Shown here in pieces: positions 1 to 5,064 of a DNA stretch of 8,261 nt. The position numbers were made by a program, and so were the translations under genes. The stretch is from positions 1-8,261 of the forward strand of contig CAIYOL010000010.1 in NCBI GenBank assembly GCA_903927855.1, read 5' to 3'. Below the pieces are notes generated by a model. It worked only from the letters and a program-made list of their open reading frames with translations, searched no databases and was not told the DNA's origin. Source of the DNA: an uncultured Planctomycetota bacterium. GTDB lineage: Bacteria; Planctomycetota; Phycisphaerae; Sedimentisphaerales; Anaerobacaceae. Each line of letters starts with the position of its first letter. Within the stretch, counting starts at the first letter, position 1.

Positions 1-258
1 AGCGGTTATTGCGCCGGCTGTGCGCACATCTGTGACGCAGCGCTGCCGGACATGCCATATACCAGTGAAATTATGCGGTACTTGATGTATTACAATAGTT
101 ACGGCCAGCGGCAGGAAGCAAGAGAGCTTTTTGCTCAAATTCCCGGCAATGTAAGAAACAAACTGCTCAGTATCAATTACAGCCTTGCAGAAGCCCACTG
201 CCCGCAACATTTGCCCATTGGTAAATTTATCACAGAAGCAGTCAGCAAATTGGCCTAA
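1..258 (+). CDS. Aldo/keto reductase, C-terminal part with Cys-rich ferredoxin-like tail (5' end outside window)
   Basis: The reading frame is open from the first base to TAA at 256-258, giving the last 85 residues of a longer protein. Visible residues: Cys at 4, 7 and 11 of the fragment (a YCAGCAHIC stretch), then a helical segment with MYYNSYG, and near the end AEAHCPQHLPIG with Cys67 followed by a helix. Established knowledge: a large group of aldo/keto reductases carry, after the TIM barrel, an iron-sulfur-type module with CxxC spacing and a final CP..LPI motif before the last helix. The fragment fits that tail, although the second cluster is reduced to a single Cys, a form I associate with planctomycete members. 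The NADPH-binding barrel lies outside the window, so substrate cannot be judged. The ATG at 52 is internal, because the conserved Cys motif lies upstream of it in frame. Confidence 0.75.
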   Translation, partial: SGYCAGCAHICDAALPDMPYTSEIMRYLMYYNSYGQRQEARELFAQIPGNVRNKLLSINYSLAEAHCPQHLPIGKFITEAVSKLA

Positions 259-384
259 CGGATCCTTCAAATCGGGCAGTTTCGGCTGGCTCTTTCGTAC
301 ATGCATCGCTCAAAAAAATGGTGGGCCTGTTGAGTGTAACTATCTTATTAGCAAGAAGTTACGTTTGGTGCAAGACGATTTTCC
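259..384. other. Gap downstream of the aldo/keto reductase; one imperfect hairpin only
   Basis: I see no gene here. The only structure is a hairpin at 336-362: GTAACT (336-341), a bulged A, TCTT (343-346), loop ATTAGC, AAGA (353-356), AGTTAC (357-362). That is ten base pairs with one bulge. No T tract follows it, so it is not a standard intrinsic terminator; it could be a 3'-end processing or protective structure of the upstream mRNA. An overlapping open frame reaching position 406 shows no protein-like features. Confidence 0.35.
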
Positions 385-414
385 TTGCTTTCCTCACCGC
401 TTTTAGGGTATAAT
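385..414 (+). promoter_or_regulatory. Sigma70-type promoter for the short unit at 421-615
   Basis: A perfect -10 hexamer TATAAT lies at 409-414, and TTGCTT at 385-390 is the best -35, with an 18-base spacer. Transcription would start near 421. The same -35 sequence precedes the tyrS -10 at 2252-2257, which raises confidence in both. The region downstream of the -10 is very AT-rich. Confidence 0.55.
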
Positions 415-465
415 AATATTGTAATAAAATAATTATTTGATGGTTCTATTTTCCCAAGGTGGGGG

Positions 466-561
466 ATGAACAAGTTTTATCACAAAATCTGGCTTCCGTT
501 TACTTTCACAAAAAAACGGATTTTAATTCTCGCAATTGTCAGTTATATTACTATGTGTTAG
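466..561 (+). CDS. Small ORF, 31 aa, basic then hydrophobic; possible membrane microprotein
   Basis: An ATG at 466 is preceded by AAGGTGGGGG, a G-rich Shine-Dalgarno-like stretch ending just upstream. The frame closes with TAG at 559-561 after 31 codons. The product starts MNKFYHKIWLPF, contains a KKR cluster at residues 16-18, then a hydrophobic run (ILILAIVSYI) and ends in Cys. This is the composition of a tiny single-pass or membrane-associated peptide. It sits between a TATAAT promoter (409-414) and a strong terminator (589-615), so it would be the only ORF on a transcript of roughly 195 nt. I do not recognise a family. Alternatives are a non-coding RNA that happens to contain an ORF, or the decayed start of a longer gene. 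Coding status rests only on the ribosome binding site, the hydrophobic pattern and the bounded transcript. Confidence 0.4.
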   Translation: MNKFYHKIWLPFTFTKKRILILAIVSYITMC

Positions 562-588
562 GAACATTTTAAACCTTTTCACTTTTTT

Positions 589-615
589 AACCGCCCAGAA
601 CTGGGCGGTTTTTTT
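589..615 (+). terminator. Strong rho-independent terminator
   Basis: The arm AACCGCCCA (589-597) pairs perfectly with TGGGCGGTT (602-610) around a GAAC loop; seven consecutive T at 609-615 follow. The T tract lies only on the downstream side for the plus strand. It ends the short unit at 421-615, or read-through from the aldo/keto reductase, and insulates hldD. Confidence 0.9.
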
Positions 616-638
616 ATGCGCTTTAAATCCATTAAACA

Positions 639-667
639 TTGACACAATCGAGATGCCAAATTAAGCT
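639..667 (+). promoter_or_regulatory. Putative promoter of hldD
   Basis: A consensus -35 TTGACA at 639-644 is followed after 17 bases by a poor -10, TAAGCT, at 662-667. It lies between the terminator at 589-615 and the hldD start, where a promoter is expected. The -35 is convincing, the -10 weak. Confidence 0.45.
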
Positions 668-703
668 TACAAAAACTAAACGGCTGACATAAGGGATTTG
701 TAC

Positions 704-1678
704 ATGATAATAGTTACCGGCGGAGCCGGCTTTATCGGCTCAGCACTAATTGCCGCACTAAACAAAAGAGGCATTACCGATATCTTAGTAGTTGACGAGA
801 ACGGTAAAGATAAGTGTAAAAATCTCGCGAATTTATCCTTCGCTGACTATGCGGAGAAAACCGACTTCCTTAAAATAGTTACCGAGAAAAGAATCAGCAC
901 GAATATCGAAGCGGTTTTTCATATGGGCGCCTGTTCCGATACAACCGAAACAGACGCTGAATACCTTAAAAAAAACAACTACCAATACTCCATGCTGTTG
1001 ACCCAGTGGGCAACCGACGCTAACGTTCGCCTTATCCACGCATCGAGCGCCGCCACCTACGGCGATGGCTCAAAGGGCTTTTCCGACGACGAAGCAAAAA
1101 TCGAGCAACTCCGGCCTTTGAATCTTTACGGTAATTCCAAACAGCTTTTCGACCTGTGGGCACGAGAAAAGGGCTTACTGAAAAAAATCGTCAGCTTAAA
1201 ATACTTCAACGTCTTCGGCCCGAATGAATACCACAAGGGCAATATGCGAAGCTTTGTCCTAAAGGCCTTCGAACAAATTCGAGATACCGGCGAAGTCCGC
1301 CTCTTCAAATCCCATAATCCCGATTACGCCGATGGCGAATACAAAAGGGATTTTCTTTACATAAAAGATGCCGTCGATATGACGCTATTCTTTTATGACA
1401 ACTCGAAAATAAAGGGTCTGTTTAACCTCGGTGCCGGCAAAGCCCGCACGTGGAACGACCTTGCAAAAGCGGTCTTTGCCGCAATGGGTAGAAAGCCAAA
1501 CATCAAATATATCGAAATGCCCGATTCAATTCGCAATCAGTATCAATACTTCACACAGGCCGACATAACCAAGCTCCGCAAAGCCGGCTACAAAAAGCAA
1601 ATAACTTCCCTCGAAGACGCAACAAAAGACTACGTTCAAAACTATCTGCAGAACAATAAATACTTAAGCAGCGTATAG
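704..1678 (+). CDS. hldD: ADP-L-glycero-D-manno-heptose 6-epimerase (HldD/RfaD)
   Basis: This cytoplasmic short-chain dehydrogenase-type epimerase converts ADP-D-glycero-beta-D-manno-heptose to the L-glycero form, the donor for heptose in LPS core or similar glycans. The protein is 324 aa, close to E. coli HldD (310). Numbered from the ATG at 704, the nucleotide-binding glycine motif TGGAGFIG spans 5-12, an HMGACSDTTE segment typical of HldD starts at 73, ASSAATYG (113-120) carries the catalytic-region Ser, and YGNSK gives the Tyr142/Lys146 pair. FNVFGPNEYHKG follows at 168-179, and KRDF(L/I)Y near 214-219 is also typical. A TTG at 698 would add two residues, but the ribosome binding site AAGGGA (691-696) is seven bases from the ATG at 704 and only one from the TTG, so I chose the ATG. 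The other heptose genes (gmhA, hldE) are not in the window. The next gene starts 29 bases downstream and is probably co-transcribed. Confidence 0.93.
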   Translation: MIIVTGGAGFIGSALIAALNKRGITDILVVDENGKDKCKNLANLSFADYAEKTDFLKIVTEKRISTNIEAVFHMGACSDTTETDAEYLKKNNYQYSMLLTQWATDANVRLIHASSAATYGDGSKGFSDDEAKIEQLRPLNLYGNSKQLFDLWAREKGLLKKIVSLKYFNVFGPNEYHKGNMRSFVLKAFEQIRDTGEVRLFKSHNPDYADGEYKRDFLYIKDAVDMTLFFYDNSKIKGLFNLGAGKARTWNDLAKAVFAAMGRKPNIKYIEMPDSIRNQYQYFTQADITKLRKAGYKKQITSLEDATKDYVQNYLQNNKYLSSV

Positions 1679-1707
1679 CCATTGTTATCTTTTAAACTGG
1701 GATACAA

Positions 1708-2208
1708 ATGCCGTTTCCTCTATATCATTTGGGGCCAAGCGCATTTTTCGGGCTTACTTTTAGAAAGTGGCTCGATGTTCCCGTATTGGTCCTCGCTAAC
1801 ATCGTCGTCGATGCCGAAGTTTTGCTTAATCATCACCATTGGCTTGCCCACACCCTCTTGGGGGGTGCGGCAGTTGGCGCCATCTGGGGTATCGCAGCAC
1901 ATCCGCTGCGGCATTTCTTTGAAAAGATAATGCAAATGCTTCACATACCTTACCAAACCAGCTTTTGGAAAATGGCTGTATCCGGCATTCTTGGCGTCTG
2001 GCTTCACGTTGTTCTTGACGCCATTTACCACCCGGATGTGCGAATATTCTGGCCAAGCAGGGTAAACCCATTATGGCAACTGATAAGCCAAAAACAGGTA
2101 GAAATACTGTGTGTTGTTTTCTTTATTGCCGCGGCTATTGCTTATGCTTTTGCGGCAGCTTCATACATGAAACAAAAAAAGGCAAACCCGGATAAAACGC
2201 AGGGTTAA
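1708..2208 (+). CDS. Polytopic membrane protein resembling YdjM/DUF457 putative metal-dependent hydrolases
   Basis: The 166-aa product has several hydrophobic segments, roughly residues 22-36, 47-64, 88-107 and 132-153. Polar residues that could bind metal sit at the membrane edges: His7, Asp35, a His cluster at 42-44, His48 in an AHT motif, His100/Asp104 in LHVVLDAIYH, and the ending DVRIFWP (110-116). This His/Asp layout and the D...FWP ending resemble the YdjM-type family (PF04307, 'LexA-binding, inner-membrane-associated putative hydrolase'), whose biochemical function is not established. The similarity is from pattern recognition only. The C-terminus is a short Lys-rich cytoplasm-like tail. 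The start ATG at 1708 follows a weak site (CTGGGA, 1697-1702). The gene lies 29 bases after hldD with no terminator between, so an operon is likely. A functional link to heptose or envelope synthesis is inference. Confidence 0.7.
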   Translation: MPFPLYHLGPSAFFGLTFRKWLDVPVLVLANIVVDAEVLLNHHHWLAHTLLGGAAVGAIWGIAAHPLRHFFEKIMQMLHIPYQTSFWKMAVSGILGVWLHVVLDAIYHPDVRIFWPSRVNPLWQLISQKQVEILCVVFFIAAAIAYAFAAASYMKQKKANPDKTQG

Positions 2209-2228
2209 ATGCGGCTATTGAACGGCCC

Positions 2229-2257
2229 TTGCTTATTTTCAATTCTTACTTTATAAT
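2229..2257 (+). promoter_or_regulatory. Promoter of tyrS
   Basis: TTGCTT (2229-2234), a 17-base spacer and a perfect TATAAT (2252-2257) form a good sigma70-type promoter. The predicted start near 2264 leaves a leader of about 33 nt before the tyrS ATG at 2297. That is too short for a T-box, and no T-box structure is visible, so tyrS does not appear to be controlled by uncharged tRNA here. Confidence 0.7.
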
Positions 2258-2296
2258 CACGCTGTTTAGAAATTCTTATTCTACAAAGAAAAATCT

Positions 2297-3508
2297 ATGG
2301 CAGAGACAATTGCAGAACAGATTAAACTTCTAAAGCGAGGCACGGTCGAGATTTTCACCGAGGACGAATTGGCCAAAAAACTCGCCGATGCTGCCAAAAC
2401 AGGAAAGCAGCTTCGCATCAAGCTCGGCCTGGACCCGACCAGCCCCGATATACACCTCGGCCATACGGTGGTGCTTCGAAAGATGCGGCAGTTCCAGAAC
2501 CTCGGCCACAAGGCAGTTCTTATCATCGGCGATTACACCGCACGAATCGGTGACCCGACCGGGCAAAATACAACAAGGCCGATGCTGTCACCCGAGCAAA
2601 TTGAAGAAAACGCAAAAACCTATCTCGCACAGGCAGGGAAAATCCTCGACACTTCAAAAGATAAACTCGAAGTAAAACATAACAGCGAATGGCTCGAAAA
2701 AATGAGCTTAATGGAACTTATACAGCTTGCTGCGAAAAAGACCGTTGCACAGATGCTTCAAAGGGACAGTTTCAAGCTGCGGCTGCAGAACGACATAGAC
2801 GTTTACACCCACGAATTTATCTATCCTTTGATGCAGGGATATGACTCCGTAGTGGTCAAAAGCGATGTCGAATTAGGCGGCACAGACCAGACATTCAACA
2901 ATCTTGTCGGCCGGGACATTCAACGAGCGTATGGACAGCAGCCGCAGATTGTAATTACTGTGCCGATTCTCGTCGGCCTCGACGGCAAAGAAAAAATGAG
3001 CAAATCAAAGGGTAATTACATCGGAGTAACCGATGAGCCAAACGATATGTTCGGCAAGATTATGAGTATCTCCGATGATAGGATGGAAAATTATTTCACG
3101 CTTTTGACCGCCCTGCCAGCCGAGAAGATAACCGAGCTTGTCAACTCTGAGAAAACACATCCGAAAGAGGCCAAAGTCCTTCTGGCTAAAACAATCATAA
3201 CGCAACTCTATAACGAAAAAACCGCTGATGCCGCCGCTGCCGAGTTTGACAAGGTCTTCGCCCAGGGCCAATTGCCTGACGATATGCCGGAAGTCGAAAT
3301 GTCCGCTGAGCCGATTATGGCAAGTAAACTGCTGGTTACATGCAAGCTTGTGCCCTCCGGCAGTGAAGCAAAAAGAATGATAAAACAAGGTGCGGTTGAG
3401 ATTGACAAAAAGAAAATCGACGACCCCAACGTTCTTGTCACACCCGTCGATGGTATGATTATCCAGGTCGGAAAACGAAAATTTGCAAAAATAAAAGTCT
3501 TAAAATAG
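2297..3508 (+). CDS. tyrS: Tyrosine--tRNA ligase (TyrRS)
   Basis: This class I aminoacyl-tRNA synthetase charges tRNA-Tyr with tyrosine using ATP in the cytoplasm. The 403-aa protein has the full architecture. The HIGH-type signature is HLGH (53-56) after KLGLDPTSPDI, with GDYTARIGDPTG at 78-89. The tyrosine/ATP pocket includes GGTDQTFN (194-201), and the KMSKS loop is intact at 233-237 within KEKMSKSKGN. An S4-type RNA-binding domain fills about 340-403. The HLGH form, GDYTARIGD segment and single S4 tail match the TyrRS subfamily sometimes called TyrZ/TyrRS2 rather than the E. coli TyrS type. The ATG at 2297 has only a weak purine-rich site (AAAGAAAA), but the N-terminal length fits the family. 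The gene has its own promoter and faces a minus-strand gene 12 bases beyond its TAG, with no terminator in that gap. Confidence 0.96.
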   Translation: MAETIAEQIKLLKRGTVEIFTEDELAKKLADAAKTGKQLRIKLGLDPTSPDIHLGHTVVLRKMRQFQNLGHKAVLIIGDYTARIGDPTGQNTTRPMLSPEQIEENAKTYLAQAGKILDTSKDKLEVKHNSEWLEKMSLMELIQLAAKKTVAQMLQRDSFKLRLQNDIDVYTHEFIYPLMQGYDSVVVKSDVELGGTDQTFNNLVGRDIQRAYGQQPQIVITVPILVGLDGKEKMSKSKGNYIGVTDEPNDMFGKIMSISDDRMENYFTLLTALPAEKITELVNSEKTHPKEAKVLLAKTIITQLYNEKTADAAAAEFDKVFAQGQLPDDMPEVEMSAEPIMASKLLVTCKLVPSGSEAKRMIKQGAVEIDKKKIDDPNVLVTPVDGMIIQVGKRKFAKIKVLK

Positions 3509-3520
3509 ACGCTAAAAGGC

Positions 3521-4099
3521 CTATTTACTTTCCTTCCACTGCCGTATTATAGCCAGCCACTTACCAACATTTTCTTTGGTAACACCTTCGGATTTCAACT
3601 TAGTCCATTCCTGACCTTGTTTTTCAGATGCCCACTTTTCAAAGGACTCCTGAAACTCATCCATAATTTCCGTGCTTTTCTGTGTCGGTTTTGCAATCTC
3701 TTTCTTTATTAATCCGTTATCAAAGGTTGTTTGGTCGTATTCATAATATAGCGCGTCTATCCCCGCAGCTTTCAGCCAGTCGCTTTGTTCTTTAACCTTA
3801 TAAGTTACTGTATTTCCATCGGCTTTGATATCAGTAAATGAGAAGTTAACGTTCAGTATGCACATCTCTTCAATTGCTTTACGCAATTCCTCTTTACCTT
3901 CTATGACCATCGGCGTTCCAACTATCTCAAATCTGACATCATCCGCATAGAATGACATCGTCTTTTCAACATTGTGACTGTTGACGGCTTTTTGGAACGC
4001 TTCGACTCGGTTCGCCAGAGTAGGTGCACAAGACGTCGTAAGTAATAATGGGAATACAACGCAAAACATAATAAGTATCTTATTGCCGAATTTACACAT
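3521..4099 (-). CDS. Exported SnoaL/NTF2-like protein, probable lipoprotein
   Basis: The 192-aa product begins MCKFGNKILIMF, a positively charged start followed by a hydrophobic core (8-20) and then TTSC with Cys24. This looks like a lipoprotein signal, but the residue three before Cys is Thr rather than the usual Leu/Val/Ile. Ordinary cleavage after APTLA (25-29) is also possible. Residues about 30-130 look like a SnoaL-like/NTF2 fold: a helix with EAFQKAVNSHNVEKTMSFYADDVRFE, a GKEELRKAI helix, then beta strands. Many such domains have no enzymatic role, and none can be assigned here. A charged helical extension fills about 140-192. The start at 4099 is chosen because AGGAGG (4107-4112) sits seven bases upstream; the longer frame from 4153 would run through the promoter. 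A good promoter lies just upstream. The gene is monocistronic, convergent with tyrS and divergent from the gene at 4219. Confidence 0.72.
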   Translation of the reverse strand: MCKFGNKILIMFCVVFPLLLTTSCAPTLANRVEAFQKAVNSHNVEKTMSFYADDVRFEIVGTPMVIEGKEELRKAIEEMCILNVNFSFTDIKADGNTVTYKVKEQSDWLKAAGIDALYYEYDQTTFDNGLIKKEIAKPTQKSTEIMDEFQESFEKWASEKQGQEWTKLKSEGVTKENVGKWLAIIRQWKESK

Positions 4100-4125
4100 T
4101 TTATTACCTCCTGTTTTTGCCACGT

Positions 4126-4153
4126 ATTTTAAAGCCATTTTCGGTTGTGTCAA
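4126..4153 (-). promoter_or_regulatory. Promoter of the SnoaL-like gene
   Basis: On the minus strand, a perfect -35 TTGACA (4148-4153) is followed by a 16-base spacer and -10 TAAAAT (4126-4131, five of six consensus). Transcription would start near 4119, giving a leader of about 20 nt that contains the AGGAGG site. This placement rules out the upstream ATG at 4153 as the translation start. Confidence 0.75.
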
Positions 4154-4178
4154 GATTGGATTTTTTCTGCACTAAAAA

Positions 4179-4210
4179 AATCCGTGCAATTTGTGGAATC
4201 TGTGGTTAAA
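4179..4210 (+). repeat. 32-base dispersed repeat, copy 1, with 9-base internal period
   Basis: This segment reads AATCCGTGC, AATTTGTGG, AATCTGTGG, TTAAA: three imperfect 9-base units plus an A/T tail. The reverse complement of 6370-6401 aligns to it without gaps, 25 of 32 positions identical. It lies in the divergent intergenic region, and its TTAAA end touches the presumed -10 region of the gene at 4219. Confidence 0.7.
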
Positions 4211-4212
4211 AT
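4207..4212 (+). promoter_or_regulatory. Possible -10 element for a leaderless transcript of the 4219 gene
   Basis: TAAAAT at 4207-4212 ends six bases before the ATG at 4219, so transcription would begin at or next to the start codon. No Shine-Dalgarno-like sequence lies before that ATG, which fits a leaderless mRNA. No recognisable -35 is present 16-18 bases upstream, where the dispersed repeat lies. Confidence 0.3.
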
Positions 4213-4218
4213 AAGACT

Positions 4219-4800
4219 ATGAAATTGCCGGAACTTAAAAATAGCGAAAAATATGTCGGCCTGTATGCTTTCGACTTCGGCGACCATTGCGGCGTCGGCT
4301 TTACCGCTGAGGAAGTCGCTGAACTTTTCGAAAGTGAGAAATACAAGGATTGCAAGGCCTACAAAATACACAAAGCATATCCCGATGGCAAACTTGAACT
4401 AAAAGGTATGCGAGCAGAGATTTTTCAGCTTGAGACAGGGATGTTCTTCTACTCAGACGACCACAAAACTGCTAAGCAGGATTTCAAAGTGCTGGTTAAT
4501 TTAGCGGTCAAAACTGCGCCGCCCTGCCGGGCCAGAGTGCATCTGGCTGAATACTCCGAGGAAAAATTTGTCACCGCTCTGATTTACCCTGCTGAGTATG
4601 ATGACGAAATAAGCGTCTGGCTTTTAGATGGCGGCTACAAAACAGCCGGTGCTGCCGAAGGCGGACTCGAAGCAGTGCAAAAATATTATGATTACAAACC
4701 GCAGATTTTAGACAGACACCAGCTATTCGGCAAATCCGAATACCAAAACCGCACCGGCCAAGAGCTATTAGCCGCTGTAAAAATGGCAGTGCAGCGGTAA
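4219..4800 (+). CDS. Conserved protein of unknown function, planctomycete-type
   Basis: The 193-aa product is soluble, with no signal peptide or membrane segment. It opens with KLPEL and YVGLYAFDFGDHCGVGFTAEEVAELFES (12-39). Further landmarks are YKIHKAYPDGKLELKG (48-63), FQLETGMFFY (69-78), PPCRARVHLAEY (101-112), and a C-terminal DRHQLFGKSEYQNRTGQELL (165-184). I recall similar proteins annotated as hypothetical in planctomycete genomes, but I know of no characterised member and assign no function. The alternation of short beta-like and helical segments and the many acidic and aromatic residues suggest a compact alpha/beta protein. The start is the first ATG, and the conserved-looking block begins a few residues later. 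No ribosome binding site is visible, so the mRNA may be leaderless. It is followed by the tRNA-Pro gene after 71 bases, with no clear terminator. Confidence 0.75.
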   Translation: MKLPELKNSEKYVGLYAFDFGDHCGVGFTAEEVAELFESEKYKDCKAYKIHKAYPDGKLELKGMRAEIFQLETGMFFYSDDHKTAKQDFKVLVNLAVKTAPPCRARVHLAEYSEEKFVTALIYPAEYDDEISVWLLDGGYKTAGAAEGGLEAVQKYYDYKPQILDRHQLFGKSEYQNRTGQELLAAVKMAVQR

Positions 4801-4830
4801 AGACCGAAGGATATTTTTCATTTTATATAT

Positions 4831-4858
4831 TTGAAAATCTCTCCATTTGTGCTAAACT
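4831..4858 (+). promoter_or_regulatory. Putative promoter of the tRNA-Pro gene
   Basis: TTGAAA (4831-4836) and TAAACT (4853-4858) are separated by 16 bases. The predicted start near 4865 leaves a short 5' leader before the tRNA at 4872. The -35 is good; the -10 matches four of six consensus positions. Confidence 0.45.
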
Positions 4859-4871
4859 ACTGTTGTTTATA

Positions 4872-4946
4872 CGGGGCGTGGCGCAGTTTGGCTAGCGCAC
4901 TTGCATGGGGTGCAAGGGGTCGCAGGTTCAAGTCCTGTCGCCCCGA
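4872..4946 (+). tRNA. tRNA-Pro, anticodon GGG
   Basis: A full 75-base cloverleaf can be drawn. The acceptor stem is CGGGGCG paired with CGCCCCG (4939-4945). The D stem is GCGC/GCGC with loop AGTTTGGCTA, and the anticodon stem is CTTGC/GCAAG around loop ATGGGGT. The T stem is GCAGG/CCTGT (one G-U pair) around TTCAAGT, and the discriminator is A at 4946. The anticodon GGG at 4907-4909 follows the invariant T33 at 4906 and reads CCC and CCU proline codons. The variable loop is five bases (GGGTC). The CCA end is not encoded, so it must be added by tRNA nucleotidyltransferase. Five T follow directly (4947-4951), a weak terminator context. I see no duplicated 3' tRNA segment elsewhere in the window, so there is no sign of an integrated element. 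Confidence 0.97.
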
Positions 4947-5005
4947 TTTTTATAGGCTGCTATATTAAACGCCTTAATCCTTACAAATTCTCAATCCATA
5001 TCAGC

Positions 5006-5034
5006 TTGTTTTCAAATGACATTCCTGTTATGTT
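5006..5034 (+). promoter_or_regulatory. Weak candidate promoter of the glycerate kinase gene
   Basis: TTGTTT (5006-5011), a 17-base spacer and TATGTT (5029-5034) lie about 30 bases before the start codon. Each hexamer matches four of six consensus positions. Read-through from the tRNA is an alternative source of transcription. Confidence 0.3.
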
Positions 5035-5064
5035 AAATCCTGTATTCCGTGGAGAATAAATAAA

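Noticed and set aside
185..406. 73-codon plus-strand frame overlapping the aldo/keto reductase end
   Set aside because: It begins inside the reductase tail in another frame, has no ribosome binding site and no protein-like pattern.
1720..2071. Overlapping minus-strand open frames across the YdjM-like gene
   Set aside because: They are shadows of the plus-strand gene, which has coherent hydrophobic segments and family-like motifs.
2258..2296. T-box or other riboswitch upstream of tyrS
   Set aside because: The leader predicted from the TATAAT promoter is only about 33 nt and has no T-box sequence or terminator hairpin.
3005..3388. 127-codon minus-strand open frame inside tyrS
   Set aside because: It is antisense to the well-conserved KMSKS to S4 region of TyrRS and has no independent signals.
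4872..4946. tRNA-Pro as an integration site for a mobile element
   Set aside because: No duplicate of the tRNA 3' end, no integrase and no phage or plasmid genes are present; the downstream gene is ordinary metabolism.
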